From Pyropia yezoensis (lineage: Eukaryota; Rhodophyta; Bangiophyceae; Bangiales; Bangiaceae), in assembly GCA_009829735.1 (NCBI GenBank), contig CM020620.1:4332299-4396298 (forward strand): DNA of 64,000 nt, in the 5' to 3' direction. The notes beneath the pieces are model-generated. The model saw only the letters and a list, made by a program, of their open reading frames with translations. It had not been told where the DNA came from and searched no databases. A program made the translations under genes and the position numbers. Positions within the stretch are counted from its first letter, which is position 1, and every line of letters begins with the position of its first letter. This document shows, one piece after another, positions 53,459 through 64,000 of the stretch.

Positions 53459-56186
53459 GAGCGGGAAGGGTGGCGGAGAGCCCACACAGGCCGACGCGCA
53501 TCCGTCCTGGGAAGTGGGCCGCCCGCGGGGGAACGGTACTGTGGTGCTGGCAAAGAGGCTACAGGCCCCACGCGTCTCCTCCCTGATAATCCGAGAGGCG
53601 CCTTGCACGAGGCAGATCAGGTCCGGTCTCAATACAATAGATTGGGAGCCTGTGATGCCGTGCCCAGGCCCAAGCACGTCCCGTGTTTCTTGTGCTGGGC
53701 CTACAGGACCGACCTCACTCAAGCACAGGGTGGAAAGGCGTGCTTGACCACATTCGTGATTGCGTCAAGAGAGGGGGTGTCACACTCCCAAACTGCGCCC
53801 TATCCCCTCGCCGAATGCTGTGTGGCCATTGCGCTGTGGGGCACGGCGTGTGCCGTCCGCGCAGTGATCCTTGAGCCGGGATCCTTGCCAAGCCTGTTTT
53901 TCAGCCGTTACGCCACTCCGCGACTTGTCAAGTGGCCCCCAGAACCCCCCTCCACACCCCCGTGCGGGCCGACTGTTTATTTTTGTCTTCGTCTATGAGG
54001 CGTTTTAATTGCCTATAGATGTCGCCTTCCCACCATATTTTATGAGGGTGAGCCAAGACGCACAGCGACGGTGCGTACCACAAGATGGAAGAAAATGTGG
54101 GTTTTTCCCGTCGTTCAGGCGGGGTATGGCCGGCGGGGACGGCCGCTGGGGATGGCGGGCGAGGACAGCCGGAGGGGCTTACCTGTGGCGATTGCCTGCG
54201 GCAATTACCGGCGGGGACGGCCGGAGGGGCCTGCCTGCGGCGATTGCCCGCGGGGGCGGCCTGCAGGAGTGGCGTGCGGTGGCGGCCGAATGGGGCGGCG
54301 TGCGGCAGTGGCCGGCGGCCGCCGTGGCGAGCGGCGGGGCGGGTCGGCGGGGGGGGGGGGGGGGGGGGGTGCCGGTGGAGGTGGCTTGTGGCGATTTTAC
54401 ACTACGGTGGCCGGCTGCAGGGGCCGGCGGTGGTGGGCCGCTGCAGGGGGCCGCCTTCGTGGCCGGCGACAGGGGCCAGCGGTGGGAGCCAGCAGTGACG
54501 CCTGGCGGCAGCGGTCAATGCGGGGTGGCCTGTGGCGGTGGGTAGCGGCGGTCTGGGGCTTGAGGAAGTTAGCAAGAGCAACTAAGAAGCTCTTTCAGAT
54601 GGGCCACCCCTCTCCCCATCACTTTATCCGATTACTTCCGCCGTGCAAAAGGAGTCTGCATAAAGCAACTCTCGGTGCCAGGTTCATTGTTAAATGCCTG
54701 GTAACGGGGGGGGGGGGAGGGGCGGGGGGGGGGGCCGTTTTAAAGGTTCGACCACTCGAGGAGCCATTATAGAGCCAGCTAAGAGCCCAGAGTGTGCCAG
54801 TCCCTGCACGCGTCGTGCACGTAGGCGGCAGAGGCGAGCTGCCGCACCGCACCCCAGGTGCAACCGAGAGGAGTGGTGCGAGAAGATGTCGGGCAGCAGC
54901 AGCCTGCGGCAGTAGCCGGCGGGTATGCCTTGCGGCGGGGGCATGTGAGGGTGGCCGACATGGGTAACCGGCGGAGATTGCCTGCGGTGGTGGCCTGCGG
55001 CGGCTGCGGAGGCGGTGGCCTGCTGGGGTGGCCGGTGGGGGTGGCCGGCGGCGGCGCTCGACGGCTTTCGCATGCGGCAGTGGCCTTGGGGATGGCTGGC
55101 GTGGTTGGCCGGCGGTGGTGGCTGGCGGCAGTGGCGTGGGGTGGCTGCGGGCGGCGGGGACAGGAGGCTGCGGCCGGCGGCAGTGGCCTCCGGGATGGCT
55201 GGCGTGGTTGGCCAGCGGTGGTGGCTGGCGGCAGTGGCGTGAGGTGGCTGGCGGCAGTGGCGTGGGGTGGCTGCCGGCGGCGGGGACAGAAGGCTGTGGC
55301 CGGCGGGGGTGGCTGACGGCGATGGTCAGCGGTGGCGATGGCGACCTGAGGTTTCATGCGGCGGTAACCGGTGCGGATGGTCGGTGAGGGTTGCTGGCCA
55401 GGATGGCCGGTGGTTGCGGCGAAAAGCGGCTGATGTAGCCGGGAAAGAGCGGCTGCTACCGGCGTGCGTGCGGCTGGTACCGGCATAGAGGGGCGTCTGC
55501 TGTGGCCGGGGCGGCGGCTGCTGCTGTGGGGGGGGGCGGTGGCTAACACTGGCGGGGGAGGGGGGTCGGTGGGTGCCACCGGTGGTGGGTAGCTGCTTCC
55601 GGTGGTAGGCCGTTGCTACTGAGGGCGAGACGGCTCCTCCCGCTGCTGCAGCCGGGGAAGGGGGGGGGGGGGGGGATGGGGGCTGTTTGTAAGCGTGTGG
55701 AGCGACTGCTACCGATGGGGGGCCGCTGGTACCGGCGGAGGCTGCGGCTGCTGCAGTCAAGCGGGCGGCACAGTGCTTGGGGTTTGCACGTGCCAATGTG
55801 CCCGCCACCCCCCCCCCCCCCCCCCCCCCAAGCTGTCCCCCTCCCCCCACCATCCCAGCCCGCATTCCTCAAGTTCCCTCAGTGACTGTCTTGGCCCGTG
55901 TTGCCTACACGACCCGGGAAGGCCCTCCGGCTGGAGCAGCGTCGTGGTGGAGAAGCAAAGTTAAGTTGACGGCAAGGGGGGGCAGAGATGAATCAAACAA
56001 AGACGCCCGGTCCGAGTTGTACAGCGCGTACAGGGCACTCGCCATCGCCAAAACGGGCGTGTCGGGTGGTCAATGTATAGAAAACCCATCGTACCAGAGT
56101 AGAATCGAATGAGATTTGGGGGCCCCTACCACAACAGAAACGCTGTACCAGCGACCAGCCTCTGCAGTGTGTAAAGGCGATGGGAG
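53352..56186. other. Minisatellite-rich interval
   Basis: A 33-nt poly-G (53425-53457) lies upstream of the RING gene. From 54110 to 55520 the DNA is a degenerate G-rich minisatellite. No gene can be supported. Confidence 0.5.
54110..55520. repeat. Degenerate G-rich minisatellite
   Basis: GGCCGGCGG/TGGCTGGCGGCAGTGGCG-type modules recur throughout. Within 55085-55300 a higher-order unit of about 100 bp starting GGGATGGCTGGCGTGGTTGG is present twice. Strand asymmetry (G-rich plus strand) and the multiple G-tracts could form G-quadruplexes. Confidence 0.75.
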
Positions 56187-56954
56187 CTAAGGGCGGTGAG
56201 AGCCGTCCACCACAGGAAAAGCATGGTCGTGGGCGGGCGCACTGTCCGCCCGCACCAGCATACGCCGCAGCGTGTACAGGCGATGAGAGCCGTCCACCAC
56301 AGGAAAAGCATGGTCGTGGGCGGGCGCACTGTCCGCCCCCACCAGCATACGCCGCAGCGTGTACAGGCGATGAGAGCCGTCCACCACTGGAAAGGCATGG
56401 TCGTGGGCGGAGCGACCAAACTCTCGATGCACGCACATCGTGTCAATCGAGGCCGCGTAGCCAGCTCCATGGAACGACAAAAGTGGAGCGACGTCGCGGT
56501 CCTCGTCGCCACCGTTGAGATCACCGCCATAGGACGGACGGTGGCGGTGTCCTTCGCCGGTACCACTACCAGATTCACCCCCGTTGCGGTCATCACCGCC
56601 ACCACCGCCGCTGACACCGACACGAGTGCATCCGCCGTATGGACCACCGTCGTGACCAAGACGGCCACAACCAGAGCTACCGGTGCTGTGGTCGCGTTCG
56701 TGGTCATGATGGCCACCACCATTGGCGTCCATCACCGTCGATACGCCCCCGAACCGCCCAGAGGCCTCAGGTTGCCGTCGAGGACAACAGGGAACCGGAA
56801 AAGATTGTTCTTCGGCTGGAAAAAATCGCCAGCCGGAAAAAGGAGGTGTGGAAAGGCGGGGGACGTCCGTCGAGTAGAGGGGGAGCTGTCCGGCAGGACG
56901 ACGGCGGTTGATGGGAGTGAACAGGAACGGGACGCGCACAACTGTACGTGTCAC
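56187..56954 (-). pseudogene. Truncated second ParB-like gene with a triplicated DGSHR box
   Basis: The 255-residue frame contains GYAASIDTMCVHREFGRSAHDHAFPVVDGSHRLYTLRRM. It aligns with GYMTTYGMISVCADPECPGAEDRFLLVDGAYRLTALREL of the large ParB-like protein: same spacing, with DGSHR being the canonical ParB/sulfiredoxin box. A 29-residue unit (DHAFPVVDGSHRLYTLRRMLV...) is then repeated three times in tandem and the frame ends inside the third copy. The remaining ParB-like domain and the C-terminus are absent. The upstream part is Gly/Asp-rich, like the large protein's. It is probably a decayed or truncated homologue. A palindrome lies 0.28 kb upstream of its start. Confidence 0.65.
56198..56455. 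repeat. 87-bp tandem repeat (three copies)
   Basis: GAGAGCCGTCCACCAC starts copies at 56198, 56285 and 56372. The period is divisible by three and keeps the ParB-like frame open. Confidence 0.93.
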
Positions 56955-57069
56955 TCAGCGCCCTGATCACAAGACCCGCCACCGCGCGGTTGGCGGGAGT
57001 GAACAGGAACGGGACGCGCACAACTGTACGTGTCAATCAGCGCCCTGTTCACAAGACCCGCCAGCGCAT
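56906..57069. repeat. 82-bp direct duplication
   Basis: GGTTG(A/G)(T/C)GGGAGTGAACAGG...CACAAGACCCGCCA starts at 56906 and again at 56988 with few mismatches, at the 5' end of the truncated ParB-like frame. Confidence 0.9.
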
Positions 57070-57228
57070 CCGACAAACGATTTGTGGTTTGTGAAAAAAA
57101 TCAGCAACAAAGCTGCTCACGCCATTACACAACCATTTCAGGGGGTATTTGACAGTACCAAGTACCGCGACTTACACTGACGAGTGTGCCGGGGAGGAAG
57201 CCATCAAGATCAGGGGGGGGGGGGGGTG

Positions 57229-57572
57229 CTGTTATGTACATAACGCGACACAGATCGAGTGGCCCAAACCCCAAGACTTGTCAACACAGCGGATCGGGCA
57301 CTCGATCACATGAATGTGGTTCACAGGCGGCATGACCGTTCCTTCGGTGGCAAATCACGCGGACTGATCTCGCGAACGAAATCGACAGACATAAAATATA
57401 CGGACGATCGTGCCCACTTTTGCAGTCGATGACGATGGCGCATGATGCGGCACGGATTTCTTTGCGGTTTAATGAAGAACGGTTCATGTGGTTGTGTTTT
57501 GTACAAAACGAGTGCGGCCGCAAAGAGCGACCTGGAGGACCAACACGCACTGGTTTCGTTATGTACTTAACA
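57229..57572. repeat. Two isolated palindrome copies
   Basis: GTTATGTACATAAC at 57231-57244, followed by GCGACAC as in the 34.7-kb cluster, and a diverged copy GTTATGTACTTAAC at 57558-57571. A further weaker TTTTGTACAAAAC lies near 57497. These are the only copies outside the two main clusters. Confidence 0.85.
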
Positions 57573-58920
57573 CGGACCCGCCCTGGTTCCCCGTCTTGGA
57601 GAACGTCGAAACACGTAGTAATTGATTGTGGTATGCATTGCATGCCACGTGGCGTCCAACGTGAGTACTTGAATGCTGGACGCGTACTTGGATCACTTGT
57701 GCTCACTGAGCAAGAACGAAGCACTGGCATCGTTAACCATCCGACATTTCTACCCGGTGTGTGTCTGTGTGGATACGCGGGCCGCGCCCCACACAGTTGT
57801 AGCAGCAGTTGCATGGCCAGTGCACTGGACGAGGTACCACGCCCGCCGTGGACAGAACCGTGAGAGCATACATCGCTTGGGTGTGAGAGTGTCCACGCGC
57901 CAGTCCTGTCGGTTCTGTGCACAAGTTACCTTGTGATTGGTGAACAACGCCACCTGCTCACACGTCCCCTGTAGGATACGAGCAAGGTACACCAGCGGAT
58001 GCGTTGGGGAGAAGCCCAGCAGTCTTGCAGCGTCGACCGGCGATGGGAGTTCGTCCATAGCTTCTGCCGTGCACACCTGCCAAGCACGCCTGCGTACGCG
58101 CCGCGTCCCGCCGGGAGGCCAAGGACGCGCGCGCACCCGCCACGACCGGGCGGGATGCCAGATGCGGCCGAGCACTCCGCGGCGACCCGACCACCAATCA
58201 AATGCGGGGGCGCACCAGCGGCGGCCCAACGGCGGGCCAAACGCACCCGTAGCATGATCCGCCAGGACCCCACGGCTGGCTAAAAGCGGCGGGGCACCAG
58301 CGGCGACCAGCCGGGTGGCGAAATGCACCCGCTCAACCGCTACGACCGGGCGGGGAGCCAGGAGCGGCCGAGCACCCGTGGCAGACTGCCAGACAGTATA
58401 GCCAGGCCGAGAACCCGCCGCGACCACCCAGAAGTTGAAGCACGGCCAGGCACGCGCCGCTACCCCCCGCAACCAGACGGCCGCCCAAAAAGAAGCCGTG
58501 GAATGATCCGCGAGGAACGAACGGCCGTCCAATAGCGGTGGGGCATCAGCGGTTACCCGACGGCCAGCCGAAAGCACCAGCGCACCCGCGGCGACCAGAC
58601 GAGAGACCACAAGCGACCGAGCACCCGCGGCCACCCGACCGCCGGCCGAAAGTGGCTGAGCACCCGCCGCGACGCGGCGGACAGCCAAAAAGCGACGGCG
58701 CACCAGTGGCGAGCCGCCGGCAATGCAGCTCAAAGCGCCAGCGCGCGCAACGGTCCCGTTCCGGCGGGCGGCACAGGACGCCCGCACGCGCGCCGGCACC
58801 CACCCAGCCCGCGACGGTGAGCACATCGGGTGCCCCCATTGGCCCCAAAACGTGGTCGACTTTGGGGAGCACATAACTGACGGTACTTTTGCCTTCCCTT
58901 CTCATAGTTTAGAGAGAATA
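57573..58920. repeat. Degenerate GC repeat with a short orphan coding-like segment
   Basis: From about 58100 to 58800 imperfect ~30-35 bp modules (GCACC(C/A)GCGGCGACC, CGACCGGGCGGG) recur. On the minus strand they encode RRVAAGAxPLLAG-like units in one open frame that runs into MDELPSPVDAARLLGFSPTHPLVYLARILQGTCEQVALF (58058-57942). This last segment looks like real protein, but it is short and I recognise no family. Confidence 0.5.
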
Positions 58921-59406
58921 AGAGGCCTCAGAAAGTGAAAAATACCATTAGACTCCCCCCAGTCTCCTCTACAACGTGGTATGTCGTACATCTCATGCAG
59001 TACACAGAGACCAAGGATCGCATCGAGAGTGGTCGACATTAGGTCCAGACTGGCTACGCTATAAAGTGCGTGGACACGCTGAGTGCTGAGCAGCACACGT
59101 GGCCTGCCTAATCGTGCGATCTTGGACGCCGTCCGGCACTGCTGTAAGCGCGGTCGGGTCGCCCATGGAAACTGCGGACACGCCTCGCATTGGCAAGATG
59201 CGACACTCGTTCCGGCCCCCTACCCTGCCAGCGATGTCTGTATATTGAAGCGGCCCGCACGCACGCCGCCCCCTCACCGTGAAGCCGCACCACCACGCGC
59301 CATTGTCGGGACGCCCGCTCACCCACGCCGTCGCGCAACCACGACCCTCCTTTGCGACTTGCCCGATCGTCGTCTGGGCTGGGTTGGTGACCAGGGTTGG
59401 TTGGGG

Positions 59407-59445
<39 letters not shown>

Positions 59446-59769
59446 GGGCGTCGCCAGGGAGGTGGATCGGCGGCTTGGGTGTAGGGGGGACCACGGGCGC
59501 GGCGGCTCTGTTGGGGGAGGGGGGCGGATCGCGCCAGCGCGGTCGGCGCGGTTTTTCAAACGGCGCCGGCACCGCTGCTGGCGTGCCGCCCCCGAGCCGC
59601 GCCCCCGCCCAACAGCCGCGTGGCCTCTTCATTGCTCCTTGCCCTTCCCCCCCTCGCCCGCCTCCCGGGGTGGTGGCCAAGTCGGCGGGTGGTGGTGGCG
59701 GCGCGGTGCGTGTGTCACCTGTGAGACGCGTTTTCGAGAGCAGCAGCCCCCCCGGGGAACTTTGCCGTC
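58921..59769. other. Gene-free stretch left of the paralogue pair
   Basis: Contains a 37-nt poly-G (59408-59444) and the inverted copy of the 360-bp repeat (about 59460-59650). It should carry the promoter of the 59770 gene. No other coding signal. Confidence 0.45.
59460..59650. repeat. Inverted, diverged copy of the 360-bp repeat
   Basis: GGGCGCGGCGGCTCTGTTGGGGGAGGGGGGC and CGGCGCGGTTTTTCAAACGG match the reverse complement of the 49.5-50.6 kb units (GCGGCTCTGTTGGGGGAGGGGGG; GGCGCGGTTTCTTGAAACGG), followed by a similar pyrimidine tail. The long G-run sits at its left edge. Confidence 0.8.
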
Positions 59770-60555
59770 ATGCCGGGGCATGCGGCGCACAGCCTTCATG
59801 GTGGGGCGGCTTACTTTGCTGTCGATGTGTTTGTCGACTACTTGCGCTTTTTTGGCTTGCTCACAAGTGCCCCCGGCGCCGCCGCTTCCCGTATCAGCGA
59901 GGACGCCGCGGCAATGTGTCACGGCGGAATGGCCCCAGCAGCGGTGGCCGTAGCTGTCCAGTGGGAAAACCTGCACTGTGTGGCTGCCCGTGCGAGTGTC
60001 GGGCGCCCTCCGGCTCGGGAGCAGCCGGTGGCCTGCGAGCACGTGCGCACGACCTTGCTCATTGCGTGTCGCGCAATCTGCCGGCGGCTGCAGAGTTGTG
60101 GCCTGGCGGTGGACGCGGCGGAAGCCGATCAAGAGCCCGTGCGGCTGATCAACTCTCTGATGGCGTTCATTTAGGCTGAGGGGCTGTCCGTCGCCATTGC
60201 CGAGCTGGCCCTCCGCGCGGTGTGGCAGGACGCCCATCCCACCGTGCGCGCCGCTTCGTTCGTTTCCGTCGCAGACGTTGCGTCCATGCGGCGTTGCGTG
60301 GACGCGGCAATGGCTCCCACCGGCACGGGCACGGGCGCATGGCCGTCTGCGGTTTGTATTCCGGCGGACCCGGCCGTTGTCAGTAAGTACCCGGACATGC
60401 ACCTCGTCTTGGAAGCTGGCACCACCGCGACAGCGGCCGCTGTCGCGGGAGAGGCTACGGGGCAGCACATTGAGGAGGCGGCGGTCTCAGAAGCCTCCCC
60501 GCCGTCCCGTCGCCGGAGTCTGCGCCTGGCCATGCGCAGCACACGGGGGCGATAG
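59770..60555 (+). pseudogene. Paralogue A of an unknown gene pair, with one internal stop
   Basis: Starts MPGHAAHSLHGGAAYFAVDVFVDYLRFFGLLTSAPGAA. It reads in one frame to about 60555 except for one in-frame TAG at 60172-60174. The best-conserved segment, AELALRAVWQDAHPTV...SMRRCVDAA, lies after that stop, so the gene is either recently disabled or spliced there (the TAG sits in CATTTAG|GC, acceptor-like). It is clearly homologous to the minus-strand gene at 61508-62164 over about 180 residues. The helical pattern (VLIACRAICRRLQ; LRLINSL; LALRAVW) is faintly reminiscent of a cyclin box, but I would not assign it. Its C-terminus (VLEAGTTATAAAV...RRRSLRLAMRSTRGR) is unique to this copy. Confidence 0.6.
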
Positions 60556-61507
60556 TGGACGTAAGGGCCCAAGAAACCTCTCCCGCCTTCTTTTGTCTTT
60601 GACCCTGTGCCGTGCATCACCCGGTACATCCACGCTGTGTCGGGAAACGCCCGTTTGGAGAGCGCCTACGTGAGCTCACACGACGACTCTCTTGGTCGTG
60701 TGTGCGGTAAGCATGTAAAGGATGCTGCCTTTTCTGTTCGGGGGGGGGGGGGGGCGATTTCTCATGCCCCACCAATGAGAGCTACTTTGTCGCATGTGGA
60801 ACGCCTCTGTGCCAACAGTTCACCACATGTTCTGTCTATGGTGAAAGAGATGTGGGCGGGTTGGAGGCGTGTCATGTTTTGCATAGCTCATTCCCATGTT
60901 TCTACACGTCGTGTCCGTGGTCGTGTCCTTGGCCGACCGTGCGTTGGCGTTGTGTAGCGTGCCCCCGGCCCACCACCTGTACAAAAAACCGTATCGTCCA
61001 CGTGCCCTACTCACCAATGCGGGCCATAATGTGGGGGGGGGGGGGGGGGCAGGCAGACAAGTACTTTATCACCTTCTTGTCCTCGCGCAGGTACGCTACG
61101 CGAGCTGCCGCGCCACAATGGGCGACACGACAGACACGTCGGCCCACGTCCAGGCGCCCGTGCTGACCTGCTTGGCCGTCACTGCCCTCTTGCGCCTCGA
61201 AATGGGACCTCCACACGGGCCGAGGGCGTCTGGGGTACTCCGTGTCCGTCCCATGGACCACAAACAAAAGACCAGGGACCCCGACGAGGCCATGGCGTAC
61301 AGTACCCGCCAGATAGGGAGGGAGGGGGGGGGGGGGGGGGGGGGGGCGCCCGCAATGGGCTTCTGAGGCACCCGTGTGGGGGCCTGGACACGTGATGGAC
61401 AACGCGATGGAAAACAATTTGTACAAGAACCACCCATACGTCCCCACGGACACCCAGTACCCGTCGTGCAGACAAACCACCCACACACTGCCGGGGCCGT
61501 GGACCTC
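60556..61507. other. Spacer between the convergent paralogues
   Basis: 3' flanks of both copies, with poly-G runs near 60740-60755 and 61330-61346. A short plus-strand frame (MGDTTDTSAHVQAPVLTCLAVTALLRLE, from 61118) looks somewhat protein-like but lacks support. Confidence 0.4.
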
Positions 61508-62164
61508 CTACAAAGGGACATTCGAAAAATAATCCCCCTCGGAATACCCACTCGCACTGAACAAGCCGGCGGGGGGGTCCAGCTCGGACGCGGGCGGTTC
61601 CCCATTGTCTCCGATAGGGGCCTTGGCAGCGTCCACACAGTGTCGCATTGCAGAGACGTCCGCCGCAAACGCCGATGCCACGTGTGCCACTGGCGGGTGA
61701 GCGTCTTGCCACACCGCCCGGAGGGCGAGCTCTGCAACCGCAACAGCGAGTCCGTCGGCCGCGTTGAGTGCCACCACAGAGGAGATCAGCCGCAGGGGCT
61801 CTTCGTCGGCTGCCGCCCCTCGGGGTGTCAGACCCGATCCCTGCAGGCGGTCACAAGCTGCCCTACAGGCAATAAGCATGGCAGTCGGTACATACTGGGG
61901 GGCCACAGGCTCTGGCCGCGCCGCAGGCCGGGGGTTGTTGAGACGGCCAGGAACGGAGTACGTGTTGTACCACTCAAGGGCAATGAAGATCGCCGCCGCA
62001 GCCATTCCGCTACGGCTCCTCCCCGCCGTGAGGTCGTTGACGGGGGAGGAGGCGGCGCCGGGGACGCCCGTCAGCAGGCCAAAAAACCGCAGCACGAGCA
62101 CAAACGTCTCGACGGCACCGTGCAGGGCGCCACCATTGGCGGTATGAATGGACCGACGCGGCAT
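61508..62164 (-). CDS. Paralogue B of the unknown gene pair, intact
   Basis: 218 residues from MPRRSIHTANGGALHGAVETFVLVLRFFGLLTGVPGAASS at 62164; the frame is open to 62344, but homology to paralogue A begins at this Met. Conserved blocks shared with copy A are FFGLLT, LIACRAxCxRLQ, EPxRLI, GLxVAxAELALRAVWQDAHP and MRxCVDAAxAP. It is all-helical by pattern and has no signal peptide or membrane segment. The unshared tail (PPASELDPPAGLFSASGYSEGDYFSNVPL) replaces the basic tail of copy A. Tail-to-tail inverted placement suggests an inverted duplication. Function unknown. Confidence 0.65.
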   Translation of the reverse strand: MPRRSIHTANGGALHGAVETFVLVLRFFGLLTGVPGAASSPVNDLTAGRSRSGMAAAAIFIALEWYNTYSVPGRLNNPRPAARPEPVAPQYVPTAMLIACRAACDRLQGSGLTPRGAAADEEPLRLISSVVALNAADGLAVAVAELALRAVWQDAHPPVAHVASAFAADVSAMRHCVDAAKAPIGDNGEPPASELDPPAGLFSASGYSEGDYFSNVPL

Positions 62165-63896
62165 CGTCACCAGTACCCCCCCGCGGCGCACGGACAGGGC
62201 ACACAGGGAATGCACCAGGGACAGGGCACACAGCACACAGAAAGATAATAGGGATATTTTATCCAACAGGATGATCGCGTCTGTCGTCTCGCCTTGCACC
62301 TTGTTGACACCCTTTCCACAAAGCAAGCATCCGTCCAGCACCACGTCAGCGTTTGCACGGTCGCCCCAGTCCTAGTCGCAGTCTGATTGGTCGACTTTTT
62401 CGCCGGGGGGGTGTCGGTACGTAGCCTGACCGCGGATGACTTGTCGGTATTCTGGATGGCCGTGAAGCGCTGGCACTGTATCCTTCTCGCGGGACAATCT
62501 GACCACGGCGGGCAAATATGACAGCCCAGAGAATCACCAGTTTCATAGTGTTTACATTGGAACCTGCGTCCGTTAGATGGTCCACGAGGTCCCCCATGGA
62601 CCGTCAAAGCGCGCAAAGGGAGAGGCAGAAGGGCGAGCAATGATCGCCGTGGCCGCTAAATAAAAAATTAGACCCGCACAGGCGAGGAGCTCCTCTTGAC
62701 GTCTTCGCGGGGTGTAGGGGGTGGACCAAAACGTGGAGGTCAACAGAGGTTACAGTACTGTATGTACGGAGGCGCGGGGAGCCCCAGCCAGCAATCCGAG
62801 CAAGTGTTGTCTTGTTTTTATTTGTTTTTTTTTGTTTGGGCTGGATTTCCAACGAGGTGACCTGTACATACAGTACAGTACACTGTACGTGCATGGCCTC
62901 CTCAGCGGCCAATGCGGTGTCCTGGTTTGGGATATGCTACAGCACAGCGGTAGAAGATCAGCCGACTGGGGCGGGCGAGGGCCCAGCTGAGTGCCACCTG
63001 CATCCAGTCTCTCAGTCAATGGGAATTCATTCCGTGACGTTGTCCGGACCAGATTTACCATCCCTACACTGATGCTCCCCTGCACGAGGCCTTTCCGCTG
63101 CCAGCCGTTCCACAGGCGGCGACGACCGCGCAATAGCCTGCCGCGCATCGCGAGAGCGCGGTGTAGTCGAGAGTTATCGTGATCGCAAATGGCCAGCCGT
63201 GTCTCGCCCTCGGTCAAGGACGTGCGCACCGCCACGGGGGATCCTCCGAGGTGCGGGGTCGGGCTGTGATGGCGGTGGCTGGGCCGGGCTGTGGCTACAC
63301 AGACGGGGCGGTTAGGTCGGTGGGAGGGAGTGTGCGGCAGGCACGCCCAGTTAAGGGCGGACATCTGGGTCAGAACGGGTGTATCTCATTGGTTGAAAAC
63401 TCTCCACAACACCGAGAGAATGCGCAGAGAGACGCGCCAGACAGGCACCAACGGGTACCTGGAGACAGACTGGCGCAAGAGAAGCAGAGGACCCCTATAC
63501 CATAAAAAGCGCTATGAGTTATCCGGTTTTATGCGCGTTTTTTTGTGTCCTGAGCTGCTGTGCTTCACGCTGCTTCCTGGGTTAGCAAGCCAGACGTCCG
63601 CAAACAGGTACGCTTTACTGGGCGTGGCGAGGCGGCGACGTTGGTGGGGGGGGGGGTTGAGGCGGGGCGGTGTGGAGGGGCCCAGCCGGACACGGCGTCT
63701 TCTAGCGAAAAAATTGGCCCGTTCCTGATTAAATGTCATCGGCCGGGCACACGCGCAGGGCCGAAGGGTGGGGTGGAGTGGGGGGTTGTGTGGGCCGTGC
63801 GTCCGCACCGTGTGTAAATAATCTCGACGACATCATGCCATGATAGCAAAGCAAGGCGGCCCTCGGGCGGGACGGGGCGGGAAGCGTGGGGGAGCG

Positions 63897-63927
<31 letters not shown>

Positions 63928-64000
63928 TGCCCGCCCCCCTTCCCCGGGGACTACAGCAGCGGCTGATGGGTGGGTGAGGGTCGTATCTACAAACCGCGAT
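62165..64000. other. Gene-free right end
   Basis: Lower-GC tracts at 62370-62900 with repeated ACAGTACTGTATGTAC-type palindromic words (62753, 62869), a T-rich run (62815-62835) and a 28-nt poly-G (63900-63927). No ORF has recognisable domains. Confidence 0.4.

Noticed and set aside
54009-54545. Gly/Ala/Trp-rich plus-strand frame
   Set aside because: Translation of the G-rich minisatellite; periodicity is in the DNA and all frames are open.

Overview
The window is GC-rich nuclear DNA from a photosynthetic eukaryote. Genes are compact, with few short introns (about 200-360 bp) that nearly all open with GTAYG donors. A Tic22-like plastid import protein with a Phe-containing leader shows that the cell has a plastid. 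Extreme GC content, poly-C/poly-G runs of up to 63 nt, low intron density and Ala/Gly/Pro-rich proteins fit a bangiophyte red alga (Porphyra/Pyropia type). That lineage call is an inference. A 500-N assembly gap lies at 38602-39101.

The left part (1-27.7 kb) is ordinary host sequence. In order it holds: a Tic22-like protein (minus) divergent from a TMF-type golgin (plus); a three-exon GTPBP1/2-like translational GTPase (plus); a four-exon type I metacaspase (minus) whose 3' end is tandemly duplicated; an orphan membrane protein (plus); eIF3h (minus); a two-exon A20/AN1 stress-associated zinc-finger protein (plus); and a small acidic ORF (minus). A 341-bp PIF/Harbinger-like MITE lies between eIF3h and the A20/AN1 gene.

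The right part (28-64 kb) is accessory. A Fanzor-type (eukaryotic TnpB-like) RNA-guided nuclease gene lies at 28.0-32.2 kb. Next comes a one-direction block at about 34.6-49.5 kb. Read on the minus strand it encodes a ParB-like protein, a DSBH (cupin/2OG-oxygenase-like) protein, an orphan 600-residue protein, a beta-class DNA adenine/cytosine methyltransferase, a SET-domain protein and a UPF1-like SF1 helicase. An 18-bp palindrome, GCGTTATGTACATAACGC, occurs as a cluster of six (34.6-35.0 kb) and a cluster of three (43.9-44.1 kb). These clusters bracket the helicase-SET-methyltransferase-orphan part. Two more copies lie at 57.2-57.6 kb, beside a truncated second ParB-like gene. ParB-fold proteins together with clustered palindromes recall bacterial partition systems. 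I propose this as the most interesting undescribed feature: a eukaryotic mobile element with a ParB-like protein, candidate centromere-like or terminal binding sites, and its own chromatin and DNA modifiers. The link between protein and sites is inference. No capsid, packaging or reverse-transcriptase gene was seen. Several genes in the block read in more than one stretch, and I do not itemise the breaks.

The remainder (49.5-64 kb) is repeat-rich. It holds a 360-bp tandem and dispersed repeat, G-rich minisatellites, a RING/SIM (STUbL-like) gene at 52.5-53.4 kb and a convergent pair of paralogous genes of unknown function (59.8-62.2 kb).
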